Assembly (NCBI RefSeq): GCF_042655485.1
Contig: NZ_JBHSMC010000001.1
Location: 806,001-870,000, forward strand
Origin: Lederbergia graminis
GTDB taxonomy: Bacteria > Bacillota > Bacilli > Bacillales > Bacillaceae_C
Length of the DNA stretch: 64,000 nt
Direction: 5' to 3'
Positions within the stretch are counted from its first letter, which is position 1, and the number at the start of each line of letters is the position of its first letter. The notes beneath the pieces are model-generated. The model made no database searches. It had not been told where the DNA came from and worked only from the letters and a program-made list of their open reading frames with translations. The translations under genes were made by a program, and so were the position numbers. This document shows, piece by piece, positions 7,844 to 16,219 of the stretch.

Positions 7844-10168
7844 TTAAGTTCCAGCCATTGTACAGTCAATATCTCTAATTTCTATTTTTCTGTTACTTTC
7901 ATAAGCTATAGTAATTTGATTTGTATTAGCTATTATTTTTGCATCGAGTGTCCATAATGGAACAAATACTTCAAATACAATATTCTCAACAATATGATAT
8001 GTTTTATATGTTACTTCTTTATTTTGCTCATTTTTTATTTTTACTGAGAGACTGTCCCTACTCTCTGCATCAAACACCGATATTTTCAAATAGTTAAATT
8101 TAGTTAGATCAACGGAATGTTCAAATGAAAATTTCACACTGCCCTTACTAATTTGTTTTTCTTTAATTTTCAATTTCTCCATATTTTCATACTTTTGTAT
8201 GATACCGAACCCTTTATTCTCAGCGGTTAATCGCTGATGATCATTCACAAAATATTGATACAATGGTTTAGTTGTTTTCCTATCCATCCTCAACATTCCC
8301 ATTGTTTGATAAAATTGATTATGATTAACAAACCAATCAAATGCAGTCCAATAGTCCATTCCTGCAATGTAACCATGATCATTTACGATACCTTGTGGTG
8401 AAACTGTTGCTTTTTCTAGTAAAGCAAGTTGTACATCACGATAAATTTCAACTTGTTTATCTAAAAAGCTATTATCAGCATTACTCCATATTCCATACTC
8501 CGTATTGATAATAGGCTTATTTGGCCATTTTTGATGTGCCTTTTCTATGAAATTTCTTGTGCCTTCGTATGGTGTACTTCCATGAAAAATTCCAAAGTAC
8601 ATTGTCCAACCTAGAACATCTAGTGGTTCCATTGATTCATCTTCAAACCCTGGCTGATCAGCAGCTGCACTCTGTGTAATCAATCTTCCATCTTTATATA
8701 ACGTTCGAATTTCATCCGCTAGATTTTGGTTATAAATTTTCCGCAGTCTTACTTCTTTAGATTCATTTTGTGTGCTCCACATAATAATGGATGGTCTATT
8801 AAAGTTTGAAAATACCATTTCCCTAAACATTTGATAGGATATTTGTCTTTCTTCTTGTACTTCGTAATGTATTTTTTCAAATTGCCATAAAGGAATTTCA
8901 CTCATCGCTGTTATACCAAGACGATCAAGTACTAAAAAAGTATAAATATGATTAGGGTAGTGAGCGGTTCTTACCATGTTAACAGAGAGATCTTTTATTT
9001 TTAAAAAGTCTCCGATAATTCGTTCCCATGATGCCGTTCTTCCGAATTGCGGCCATTCTTCATGACGTGCTACTCCAGCTAAAAAGATAGGTTGTTCATT
9101 CAAACATATTTTAGTTTCATTTGTTTTAATTGTTCGAATCCCAAACTGCGTATAATGTTTATCGATTTCACGATCCTTATTACGCAATGATATTTTAAAT
9201 ACATATAAATTTGGTTTTCTAATACTCCATAGCTTTGGATTCGGAATTGTTAGTTGATAATTTACAACCTGAGTTTCCATTGGCGATAATGTAATAGTTT
9301 TTTCATTTAGACCATTAATAGGAATTTCATTATTACAAATTGTTTCTGCGAGCGGACTTGATAACCAAGCTTCTCCGGTTTCGTCTGTATCAAAAATTGC
9401 ACCTGTTAAGGTAACAGAACTAAATTGTTTAGTCCGATTCTCTATAACTACAGATACGTCAATATCGCCGTTAATATTTTTTGGTGTAATATCAGTCCTT
9501 ACAACATGTACTCCTTCCGTAGCCTCAAGATAAATATCATGAATAATCCCTGTATAGTTAAAAAAGTCATTGTTTTGTGCTGGAATTGTATCAACTCTTG
9601 TTGTCCATGGAGGATTATCGACTCGAACTACTATTTTATTCTCGCCTTTACGAACAAATTTGGTTATATCAAATGAAAAAGGGGTATATCCTCCTTCGTG
9701 GTATCCTACGTATTTATCGTTTATCCAAAAATCACCAATATACGATAAAGCTAGGCATTTTAATGTAATAATTTTTTCATCCCAACTATCATTTAATACA
9801 AAAGATTTTCGATACCAAACTCCATTTTCATATGTTTCAGCACCATTTACTTCTTCTTTTCCTGTAAGTTTATTTTCTGGTAGAGGAATTAAATGGCTAC
9901 TCCACTCACTGTCATCATAGGAAGTTGATATAACTCCACTAGATTGTTTTTCGGTCTTATCAACCCATTCTTGATTCCTTAACATCATGGACCAATCATG
10001 ATCAGCATTGAATCGAAGCTTTTTCCACTTTCCAGCTAATGATTTGATTAGCCTATTTTGTGGTTCGAATGATGGGTATGGAATCCCATTCTGAAATGGT
10101 ACTACTTTATTATTAATCTTTTTAAGTTCAAGTGTGGCTTGCAAACTTCCTATGTTTTGTGGTTTCAT
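7844..10168 (-). CDS. GH2 family glycoside hydrolase (beta-galactosidase / beta-glucuronidase-like)
   Basis: This is a predicted retaining exo-glycosidase of 774 residues without a signal peptide, so it acts in the cytoplasm. It shows the GH2 sugar-binding domain (~90-220), an immunoglobulin-like domain (~220-345), and a TIM barrel with acid/base Glu469 (STQNESKE) and nucleophile Glu557 (INTEYGIW). A further C-terminal beta domain (~650-774) resembles a carbohydrate-binding module. GAAGAGGTG precedes the ATG. A mobile repeat ends only 24 bases upstream of the start, so the gene has lost any original close contact with the binding-protein gene. It probably removes sugars from oligosaccharides imported by the adjacent transporter. 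The sugar cannot be assigned. Confidence 0.87.
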   Translation of the reverse strand: MKPQNIGSLQATLELKKINNKVVPFQNGIPYPSFEPQNRLIKSLAGKWKKLRFNADHDWSMMLRNQEWVDKTEKQSSGVISTSYDDSEWSSHLIPLPENKLTGKEEVNGAETYENGVWYRKSFVLNDSWDEKIITLKCLALSYIGDFWINDKYVGYHEGGYTPFSFDITKFVRKGENKIVVRVDNPPWTTRVDTIPAQNNDFFNYTGIIHDIYLEATEGVHVVRTDITPKNINGDIDVSVVIENRTKQFSSVTLTGAIFDTDETGEAWLSSPLAETICNNEIPINGLNEKTITLSPMETQVVNYQLTIPNPKLWSIRKPNLYVFKISLRNKDREIDKHYTQFGIRTIKTNETKICLNEQPIFLAGVARHEEWPQFGRTASWERIIGDFLKIKDLSVNMVRTAHYPNHIYTFLVLDRLGITAMSEIPLWQFEKIHYEVQEERQISYQMFREMVFSNFNRPSIIMWSTQNESKEVRLRKIYNQNLADEIRTLYKDGRLITQSAAADQPGFEDESMEPLDVLGWTMYFGIFHGSTPYEGTRNFIEKAHQKWPNKPIINTEYGIWSNADNSFLDKQVEIYRDVQLALLEKATVSPQGIVNDHGYIAGMDYWTAFDWFVNHNQFYQTMGMLRMDRKTTKPLYQYFVNDHQRLTAENKGFGIIQKYENMEKLKIKEKQISKGSVKFSFEHSVDLTKFNYLKISVFDAESRDSLSVKIKNEQNKEVTYKTYHIVENIVFEVFVPLWTLDAKIIANTNQITIAYESNRKIEIRDIDCTMAGT

Positions 10169-10192
10169 CCTTGCACCTCTTCATTTGTTTAT

Positions 10193-10382
10193 AGCTCTGT
10201 TAAACTCTGTTGTTGATTTTCGCTTCTGTACACTCGCTTTCCGCGGGCACGGCCTCAACTAACTTGGCAAAGAAAACCCGCTTTGCCAAGTGGATCTTCG
10301 GCTAGTGCTGTTCCCGCAGGAGTCTCGTGTACATCCACTACAATCAACTAAGTTGTTAACAACAATGAACTTTAACAGAGCC
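10193..10382. mobile_element. MITE-like element, copy 1 (190 bp)
   Basis: The element has imperfect inverted ends AGCTCTGTTAAA and TTTAACAGAGCC and is flanked by a perfect 8-bp direct repeat TTGTTTAT (10185-10192 and 10383-10390), the mark of transposition. An internal perfect hairpin has arms CTTGGCAAAG and CTTTGCCAAG. It has no coding capacity. A second copy, 189 bp and nearly identical, lies at 63282-63470. An 8-bp duplication would suit mobilisation in trans by a transposase of a family such as IS6, ISL3 or IS1595. The parent is not in this window. Confidence 0.88.
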
Positions 10383-10396
10383 TTGTTTATAAAGGA

Positions 10397-10421
10397 GGAT
10401 CAAGGCTTAATACCTTGATCC
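10397..10421 (-). terminator. Terminator-like hairpin after the binding-protein gene
   Basis: The perfect stem GGATCAAGG / CCTTGATCC lies 14 bases beyond the stop of the solute-binding protein gene. The following tract on the - strand (TCCTTTATAAACAA) is only moderately T-rich, and the mobile element was inserted into it. It could reduce, rather than stop, read-through into the GH2 gene. Confidence 0.55.
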
Positions 10422-10434
10422 TTAGTGATAGTAT

Positions 10435-12069
10435 TTAGTTGAGACCTAGTTTTTCAATATTTTCTTTTATTTTTTCATTTCTAACTTTAACTATTGCATC
10501 GAAATTATTATCTTCTAGGAACTTTTCGTACTCTTTCAAGGTATCATTAAATTGACCTTCATTTTCTACTCTTAATAATGTAGCTAGTGTTGTAGCCCAT
10601 CTTGAATTGATATTTGTTAAGCTACGAGCTTCTGGAGTACCTTGATCAGGGTCAATATTTTCTATAAGAAATTGTGGTTTTAACTTTCCATTTGCCCATT
10701 CATGTATTTGTTCAATAGATTCTATAGGTTTTTTTACACCATTTTTTGCTGAAAATGTGTCATGTCCAAAGAACCAAAATTCACCTAATCGATATTTTTT
10801 CTTAAATTCATCTGGATTATCAGTCTGTAGTTTCACCACATCTGGTTTAAGCTCTGCCTTCCCATCTTTATTAAATTCAAATGTCTCTCCCTCTACACCA
10901 AATGTAGTTAAATACTGTCCTTCATCACTTAAAAGATAAGTGAATAATTGTATAGCTTTTTGAGGATCTTTTGCATTCTTCGTGATATAAGTGACGGACC
11001 AACCTGAAATTCCTGATTGACTTAGAGTCGGTTCATTTCCAACTGTGCTTTTTGGACCATCTATAGCGATATATTTCCGCTTTGGATCTGCTGCTAAATT
11101 CTTTTGTAATGCTCCAGATAATTGTGCAGCTCCACTAATATGCATTGTTGCATATTTTCCAGCTGCAACCTTTTCTTCGAAAATTGTGTTGTCATCTGAG
11201 AAGATATCTTCGCTAATATACCCCTTTTTATATGACTCATTAAATGTTTTGATCCATGTCAAATAATCTTCGTCAAGATTACGATTTAACCATTTACCAT
11301 CAGATGTCGTAATAGGTACTCCAATATGATTTTGAAAAGATGATCCTAATGAACCTGTATCTCCCTCAGCGGAAAATCCTCTAAAACCAAAAGGAGTTAC
11401 ATCAGGAAATTGTTTTTTAATTTTTTCCATTGCATCCAGAAATTCAGCCGGAGTTGACATACTAGGTTTTCCTATCGCTTCATAAATGTCTTCTCTAATC
11501 ACAAATGCATCTTGACCTGGTATCATCCCACTATCATAGTGTTCTTTTGTATTAGAATAACTAGGATATCCGTAAGTATTTCCATCGTCTAATTTATACC
11601 AATCTAACGTTTGTTGCTGAGCAACTTTAAAAAAGTATGGATCGTATTTTTCTGCTAGCTTATTCAAAGGAAGCGCCCATGAAGCTGCTCTTTGTGCCGT
11701 CGACGAAGTACCACCAAAGATTGTAATAATATCTGGTAAGTCCTTACCTGCAAAGTACGTATTTAACTTTGCATCATCACCAGTTAAAAACTTGATATTC
11801 AAATTAAGATCCTCTTTTAATTTCTTAGTTATTGTGTCATTGCCGTAATCAGTATTAAACCAATCCGCATTAACATACCAAGTTAGTTCCACATTTTCCT
11901 TCTCATCTAACTTCCAAGCTGGAGTGTTTTCATCAATTTCATATCGGACTTCTTCATCTAAACCCTTTCCTGCATTAGATGATTCCTTATTACATCCTGC
12001 TAAAATAAGAATGATAGATACCAATATTAAAAAGCTAGTAGAGTATATACGATTATTATTTTTCTTCAT
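10435..12069 (-). CDS. Extracellular solute-binding lipoprotein, sugar ABC transporter (LplA/YtcQ type)
   Basis: This is the substrate-capturing subunit of a carbohydrate ABC importer, 544 residues. The N-terminus is basic and hydrophobic and ends in the lipobox ILAGC (Cys about residue 26), so it is tethered to the outer face of the membrane. The body has the family 1 extracellular-binding fold of the large LplA-type (e.g. the DLPDIITIFGG segment). It follows two permease genes. A 16-bp LacI-type operator at 12133-12148 lies in the 119-base gap upstream, suggesting separate induction. No ATPase gene is in the window. This transporter class commonly borrows a shared MsmX/MsmK-type ATPase, which is inferred here. 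Confidence 0.9.
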   Translation of the reverse strand: MKKNNNRIYSTSFLILVSIILILAGCNKESSNAGKGLDEEVRYEIDENTPAWKLDEKENVELTWYVNADWFNTDYGNDTITKKLKEDLNLNIKFLTGDDAKLNTYFAGKDLPDIITIFGGTSSTAQRAASWALPLNKLAEKYDPYFFKVAQQQTLDWYKLDDGNTYGYPSYSNTKEHYDSGMIPGQDAFVIREDIYEAIGKPSMSTPAEFLDAMEKIKKQFPDVTPFGFRGFSAEGDTGSLGSSFQNHIGVPITTSDGKWLNRNLDEDYLTWIKTFNESYKKGYISEDIFSDDNTIFEEKVAAGKYATMHISGAAQLSGALQKNLAADPKRKYIAIDGPKSTVGNEPTLSQSGISGWSVTYITKNAKDPQKAIQLFTYLLSDEGQYLTTFGVEGETFEFNKDGKAELKPDVVKLQTDNPDEFKKKYRLGEFWFFGHDTFSAKNGVKKPIESIEQIHEWANGKLKPQFLIENIDPDQGTPEARSLTNINSRWATTLATLLRVENEGQFNDTLKEYEKFLEDNNFDAIVKVRNEKIKENIEKLGLN

Positions 12070-12132
12070 TACCTTTCCCCCTCTTAATTATTGACAGATC
12101 AATGAATATTCATCAGTCTTTTACAAATGAAA

Positions 12133-12148
12133 ATTAAAACGTTTTTAT
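12133..12148. promoter_or_regulatory. LacI-family operator 1 (upstream of the binding-protein gene)
   Basis: The 16-mer ATTAAAACGTTTTTAT has the AAAACGTTTT core centred on CG that is typical of LacI-family sites. The same 16-mer occurs exactly four times within 3.1 kb (14121, 15153 and, inverted, 15258), all around the regulator and transporter genes. Confidence 0.7.
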
Positions 12149-12188
12149 TCACCCCCAAACTCGTTGTTAATAATAAATATCTTTAGTA

Positions 12189-13112
12189 CTATTCTTTCAC
12201 TGCACCAATCATCATCCCAGAAATAAAATACTTTTGTAGGAACGGGTAAACTAAAACGATTGGTACTGTTGCAATAACAATAGTTGCTAACTGAATAGAT
12301 TCTGAAGTTGTAGGGATTACTACAGATGTTGCCGTCTGCATATTAGCGGCTGCCTGTGTTTGAACGATAATTTCATATAATTTCATTTGGATTGGATATA
12401 ACGCCTCATTACTAATATAGATCTTAGCAGTCATATAATCGTTCCACTGAAATACCCCGTTAAACAATGCAATTGTTGCTAGAACTGGTGTAGATAGCGG
12501 AAGAATTATTCTAGTAAAAATAGTCCAAACACCTGCACCATCCATCTTTGCAGACTCTTCAAGCGACTCAGGTATTTCCCGGAAGAAATTCATTAAAATT
12601 AACAAATCATAATAACTAAAAAGTGATGGTATAATATACACCCAGAAACTGTCTAGCAAACCTAGCGATCTCATTAATAAATATGTTGGAATCATTCCAC
12701 CACTAAAAAACATTGTTCCAATTCCTAGTGCAGTATATATATTCCTCCCAAGTAAATACTTTTTACTCATTCCGTATGCTACCATCGAAGTAAATAATAC
12801 GTGTGTTACGACACCTATAACGGTTTTTAGAATAGAAATAACAAAGGCGTTCCAAATCGTAGGATCATTAAATACTAATTGGTAGTTAACTAATGAAAAG
12901 TCCTTTGGCCATATACTTATACCTACATTAGCGATTGTATCGGGACTGCTAAATGATTTAACGACTATATTCCAAATTGGATATATAATAATGAAAGTAA
13001 ATAAGCTTAAAAATATGATATTAGTTATATTAAAAATTCTGTTTTCCTTTATTTTGTCGTTTCTTTTAACCTTTACATTCACCATTAATTTTTTATCAGT
13101 AGCGACTGTCAT
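12189..13112 (-). CDS. Carbohydrate ABC transporter permease (YtcP/LplC type)
   Basis: This inner-membrane permease of 307 residues has about six membrane spans and the binding-protein-dependent permease EAA loop (EIPESLEESAKMDGAGVWTIFTRIILPLSTP), which contacts the ATPase. AGGAGG stands 5 bases before the ATG. The gene follows the LplB-type permease by about 9 bases, so the two form one transcription unit. With the downstream lipoprotein they make an oligosaccharide importer of the CUT1 group. The close linkage to GH2, GH5 and sulfatase genes suggests a complex polysaccharide fragment as ligand. Confidence 0.92.
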   Translation of the reverse strand: MTVATDKKLMVNVKVKRNDKIKENRIFNITNIIFLSLFTFIIIYPIWNIVVKSFSSPDTIANVGISIWPKDFSLVNYQLVFNDPTIWNAFVISILKTVIGVVTHVLFTSMVAYGMSKKYLLGRNIYTALGIGTMFFSGGMIPTYLLMRSLGLLDSFWVYIIPSLFSYYDLLILMNFFREIPESLEESAKMDGAGVWTIFTRIILPLSTPVLATIALFNGVFQWNDYMTAKIYISNEALYPIQMKLYEIIVQTQAAANMQTATSVVIPTTSESIQLATIVIATVPIVLVYPFLQKYFISGMMIGAVKE

Positions 13113-13121
13113 AATATCCTC

Positions 13122-14036
13122 CTAGAAAACAGATTTATCATTGACTTTTTTAGTGAATTTATTTGTGATTAAAACCAAAATCAATGAAACAATTGAAACT
13201 GCTAAACCTACTGTTGTTGCATATGAGAAATCTCCCTGAGCTAACCCGACTTTATAAACATAAGAATTAATAACTTCCGCATGTGATGCATTTAGTGGGT
13301 TAATTAATACTAATGTTTGATCCAAGTTAGAACCTAAAATACCTCCAACTGCTAATATGAACATCAGCGCTATAATAAATTTCATTAAAGGCAAGGTAAT
13401 ACGGAAAATTTGTTGCATTTTTGAAGCTCCATCAATCTTTGCAGCTTCATAGTATGTAGGATCTATTCCCGCCATTGTAGCTAAATAAATAATTGTCCCC
13501 CATCCAACTCCCTTCCACACATCAGAGAGTACTGCAATCATCCAATAACTTTCAGGCTCAATCATAAAATTCCGTGGGTTATCTAAAATTCCGATATTTA
13601 CTAAAAAGGTATTAATTATACCTGAAGTAGATAGCCAACTTAATAGCATACCACCCACAACTATCCATGATAGAAAATGTGGTAAATAAGAAATCGTCTG
13701 AACCATTTTTTTGAACCATCCATTTTTCAATTCAAAAATCATAATCGCTAATATGATAGGGGAAGTAAATCCAATTAAGAGTTTTAAGAAACTAATCGCT
13801 AACGTATTAACAACAGATTCCCAAAAAAACTTATCAGCAAAAGCAATCCTAAAGTTTTCAAATCCAACCCATGGTGCTGATGAGATGGTATCTACAACGG
13901 AATAACTTTTAAATGCAATAACAAGACCATAAATAGGAATATAACAAAATATAATCATAAATATTATTCCAGGAAAAACCATCATTTGTAGTGGTAATTG
14001 CGACTTAAATTCTTTTATAAACCTTTTTGATTTCAA
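13122..14036 (-). CDS. Carbohydrate ABC transporter permease (LplB/YtcO type)
   Basis: This is the partner permease of the importer, 304 residues from the chosen start, with about six spans and the EAA-loop segment YYEAAKIDGASKMQQIFRITLPLM. The TTG at 14036 is chosen because AAAGGAGCG ends 8 bases upstream; an in-frame TTG ten codons earlier lacks such a site. It is the first gene of the transporter unit. Its promoter should lie in the 14040-14140 interval, where a cre-like site and a LacI-type operator are found. Confidence 0.9.
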   Translation of the reverse strand: MKSKRFIKEFKSQLPLQMMVFPGIIFMIIFCYIPIYGLVIAFKSYSVVDTISSAPWVGFENFRIAFADKFFWESVVNTLAISFLKLLIGFTSPIILAIMIFELKNGWFKKMVQTISYLPHFLSWIVVGGMLLSWLSTSGIINTFLVNIGILDNPRNFMIEPESYWMIAVLSDVWKGVGWGTIIYLATMAGIDPTYYEAAKIDGASKMQQIFRITLPLMKFIIALMFILAVGGILGSNLDQTLVLINPLNASHAEVINSYVYKVGLAQGDFSYATTVGLAVSIVSLILVLITNKFTKKVNDKSVF

Positions 14037-14070
14037 TATTATTCGCTCCTTTTTGTAGCAGGACAATAAT

Positions 14071-14084
14071 TTTAAGCGCTTACA
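14071..14084. promoter_or_regulatory. cre-like site (possible CcpA binding)
   Basis: TTTAAGCGCTTACA matches the catabolite-responsive element consensus TGWAANCGNTNWCA at all but one fixed position. It lies between lacI and the first permease gene, where carbon catabolite repression of the transporter would be expected. This is inference from the sequence match only. Confidence 0.5.
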
Positions 14085-14113
14085 AACTGTTTTAAAATAT
14101 TAATCGAGTCAAA

Positions 14114-15127
14114 TTACTCGATTAAAACGTTTTTATTTAAAGTACAAGAATTTCTTACAACTAAGTTACCTTCTAGTTTTTCTAATATTCCATGACTTTT
14201 TTTGCCTTGAATAATTTCTATTAAACTATCAACTGCTAATATACCTTGCCTTGCAATTGGATTGTTTACAGTTGTCAGTAACGGCGATACATATTCACTT
14301 AAATCAATATTATCAAAACCGATTACACTTACATCATCAGGCACAATTATTCCCTCTGATTTTAATGCCTTCATGCATCCGATGGCACTTAAATCATTCG
14401 CTGCTAAAAATGCATCTGGCAGTGCCTTTCCACTTTTCACGTATGCTTTTACAGCGGCATAACTAGCTTCTTCTTCAAAATAACCAACTAATAAGTCATC
14501 ATGAGAAAATAATATACCTGACTTATCAATAGTATCTATAAATCCCTTAAATCTTTGTACATCGTCATATAGATTTTCATATCCCCGAATATAGCATATT
14601 TTGCGGTGACCTAAATTTAAAAGGTAACGAGCAACATCCTGCCCCCCTTTATATGAATCAAATACAATACTTGAAATAGTTCTCCCTACGAATTCCCTAT
14701 CTAAAAATACAGTAGGGATATTGGCTTGTTCTATTTTTTCTACATGCTCTTCTCTAATGTATTCATTTGATATTATTGCACCGTCAATCCTTTTACCAAA
14801 AATATTAGCTAATGCAGTAAATTCGTTTTTAGTAAGAAATATATTTAATTCATAACCTAATTTTTCACATTCTTTATAAATGGCATCTGCAAGAATCCCA
14901 TAGTAAGGTCCTTGCATACTCGTGATAAAAAGCCCTAACACTTTAGTAGCATTAGATTTAAGATTCTTTCCGTTTAAATTAGGAATATAATTCAACCGTT
15001 TTGCAACTTTTAATACATGCTCTCGAGTATTTGGATGAAGTACATCTATACCATTTAAGGCGTTTGATACTGTTGAAATCGATACCCCTGCTTCTCTTGC
15101 CACATCTCGGATGGTTACCTTAGATAT
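14114..15127 (-). CDS. LacI family transcriptional regulator
   Basis: This is a DNA-binding repressor with an N-terminal helix-turn-helix (VTIRDVAREAGVSISTVSNALNG) and a periplasmic-binding-protein-like sensor domain. It should control the transporter operon and its own gene through the AAAACGTTTT sites nearby. The start is unusual. The complete helix-turn-helix can be read back to an ATA codon at 15125-15127, placed 5 bases after AGGGGAG, and an in-frame TAG lies upstream. No ATG, GTG or TTG exists between that stop and the GTG at 15103. The GTG start would remove the first turn of the DNA-binding domain (VTIRD) and has no good ribosome binding site. I give the longer form (337 residues); the GTG form is 329. 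Confidence 0.85.
   Translation of the reverse strand: MSKVTIRDVAREAGVSISTVSNALNGIDVLHPNTREHVLKVAKRLNYIPNLNGKNLKSNATKVLGLFITSMQGPYYGILADAIYKECEKLGYELNIFLTKNEFTALANIFGKRIDGAIISNEYIREEHVEKIEQANIPTVFLDREFVGRTISSIVFDSYKGGQDVARYLLNLGHRKICYIRGYENLYDDVQRFKGFIDTIDKSGILFSHDDLLVGYFEEEASYAAVKAYVKSGKALPDAFLAANDLSAIGCMKALKSEGIIVPDDVSVIGFDNIDLSEYVSPLLTTVNNPIARQGILAVDSLIEIIQGKKSHGILEKLEGNLVVRNSCTLNKNVLIE
14121..14136. promoter_or_regulatory. LacI-family operator 2 (inside the 3-prime end of lacI)
   Basis: An exact copy of ATTAAAACGTTTTTAT overlaps the last codons of the regulator gene (encoding KNVLI). It lies about 85 bases upstream of the first permease start codon and next to the cre-like site, a position suited to control of the permease promoter. 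Confidence 0.65.
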
Positions 15128-15152
15128 TGGATCTCCCCTACCTTTCTACATT

Positions 15153-15168
15153 ATTAAAACGTTTTTAT
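15153..15168. promoter_or_regulatory. LacI-family operator 3 (lacI upstream region)
   Basis: An exact copy of ATTAAAACGTTTTTAT lies 26 bases upstream of the presumed lacI start codon, suggesting autoregulation. A degenerate relative (TAAAAACGTATTTA) lies at about 15181. Confidence 0.65.
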
Positions 15169-15257
15169 TTTTTAGCATAATAAAAACGTATTTATTTTAT
15201 TTCTTCAATTATTTCTTGAGAAAAAGAGCCTTTTTAATGATTTTTGGCTATTATTTC

Positions 15258-15273
15258 ATAAAAACGTTTTAAT
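15258..15273. promoter_or_regulatory. LacI-family operator 4 (lacI / yesL intergenic region)
   Basis: ATAAAAACGTTTTAAT is the exact reverse complement of the other three operators. It lies 134 bases upstream of the divergent yesL-like gene. With operator 3, 105 bases away, it could support looping between the divergent promoters; that is inference. Confidence 0.65.
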
Positions 15274-15406
15274 TTATGTCACAAGATTATCACAATTAAA
15301 TCATTGAATCAATATAAAAATTAATTATTTTCTAAAAAATTTTATTAATCTTACTTTCTGTTATGCTATTATTTATTAAAGAACAATCCATATAGGAGGA
15401 GTACGA

Positions 15407-16096
15407 ATGGAATCAAGCACATTAATAGGAAGATTATACATAGTTAGTGAATGGATTGTTAGATTCACATTATCTAATATTCTATGGATACTCTTTAATT
15501 TACCTATCGCTTACTTAGCGTTTAACAGTATTGTCATTAATACACCTGAACAATTAATTGTGAATTTTGTAATCATTGCTCTGCTTTCACCATTCTTATT
15601 CTTTCCATCCACTACGGCACTTTTTGCGGTAGTAAGGAAGTGGATAATTGGAGAGTTAGATATATCATTAATAAAGTCTTTTATAAAATTTTACAAAGAA
15701 AACTATAAAAAGAGCATGTTCGGAGGTATGATTTTTGTACCTCTTTGGGGCATCTTACTTTTTGATTATTATTATTTTTCAACACTAAACTCACCTTTAT
15801 TATATGTATTTTTACTTGTAAGCATGTTTATGTTAGTCTTTACAACAAACTTTTTTTGCAATCTAGTTCACTATCATTTGAGTTTTCTATATGTGTTAAA
15901 AAATTCATTTTTATTATCGGTTGGAAAACCGTTACAAACGATAGGGATAACTTTAGGATTCATCATACTTGTATATGTGAGTTTTAATCTTTTTTCTCCT
16001 CTTATTTTACTAGGGTTAGGATCACTAATTGCTTTTCTTAGTTTTTATTTATACTACAAGGGAGTAGAGCAGGAGCAGGTTCATGAAGATTCTTAA
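15407..16096 (+). CDS. YesL-like DUF624 membrane protein
   Basis: This 229-residue integral membrane protein with about five hydrophobic segments belongs by its overall pattern (IVRFTLSNILWILFNLPIAYLAF near the N-terminus) to the YesL/DUF624 family. Members are repeatedly encoded next to LplA/YtcQ-type sugar transporters and plant-polysaccharide genes, but their biochemical role is not established. TAGGAGGAG precedes the ATG. It is divergent from lacI, with two operator copies in between, so it is probably coregulated with the transporter. Confidence 0.82.
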   Translation: MESSTLIGRLYIVSEWIVRFTLSNILWILFNLPIAYLAFNSIVINTPEQLIVNFVIIALLSPFLFFPSTTALFAVVRKWIIGELDISLIKSFIKFYKENYKKSMFGGMIFVPLWGILLFDYYYFSTLNSPLLYVFLLVSMFMLVFTTNFFCNLVHYHLSFLYVLKNSFLLSVGKPLQTIGITLGFIILVYVSFNLFSPLILLGLGSLIAFLSFYLYYKGVEQEQVHEDS

Positions 16097-16149
16097 AGTT
16101 TTGCTAAGAAACTATATTCTATTTGAAAATTAATATTGATTCCATAGCA

Positions 16150-16195
16150 AAAAAGAAGTCGAGAAGAAAATGTAAGTTTCTCTCACTTCTTTTTT
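16150..16195. terminator. Terminator between yesL-like gene and sulfatase gene
   Basis: The stem AAAAAAGAAGT..GAGAA / TTCTC..ACTTCTTTTTT with T tracts on both strands lies between two convergent genes. Confidence 0.7.
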
Positions 16196-16219
16196 TACAA
16201 TATTTCAATTTGGATTAAT

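Noticed and set aside
10193..10382. The element as a CRISPR repeat, riboswitch or small RNA
   Set aside because: Target duplications and a second copy at an unrelated place show that it is a transposed unit.
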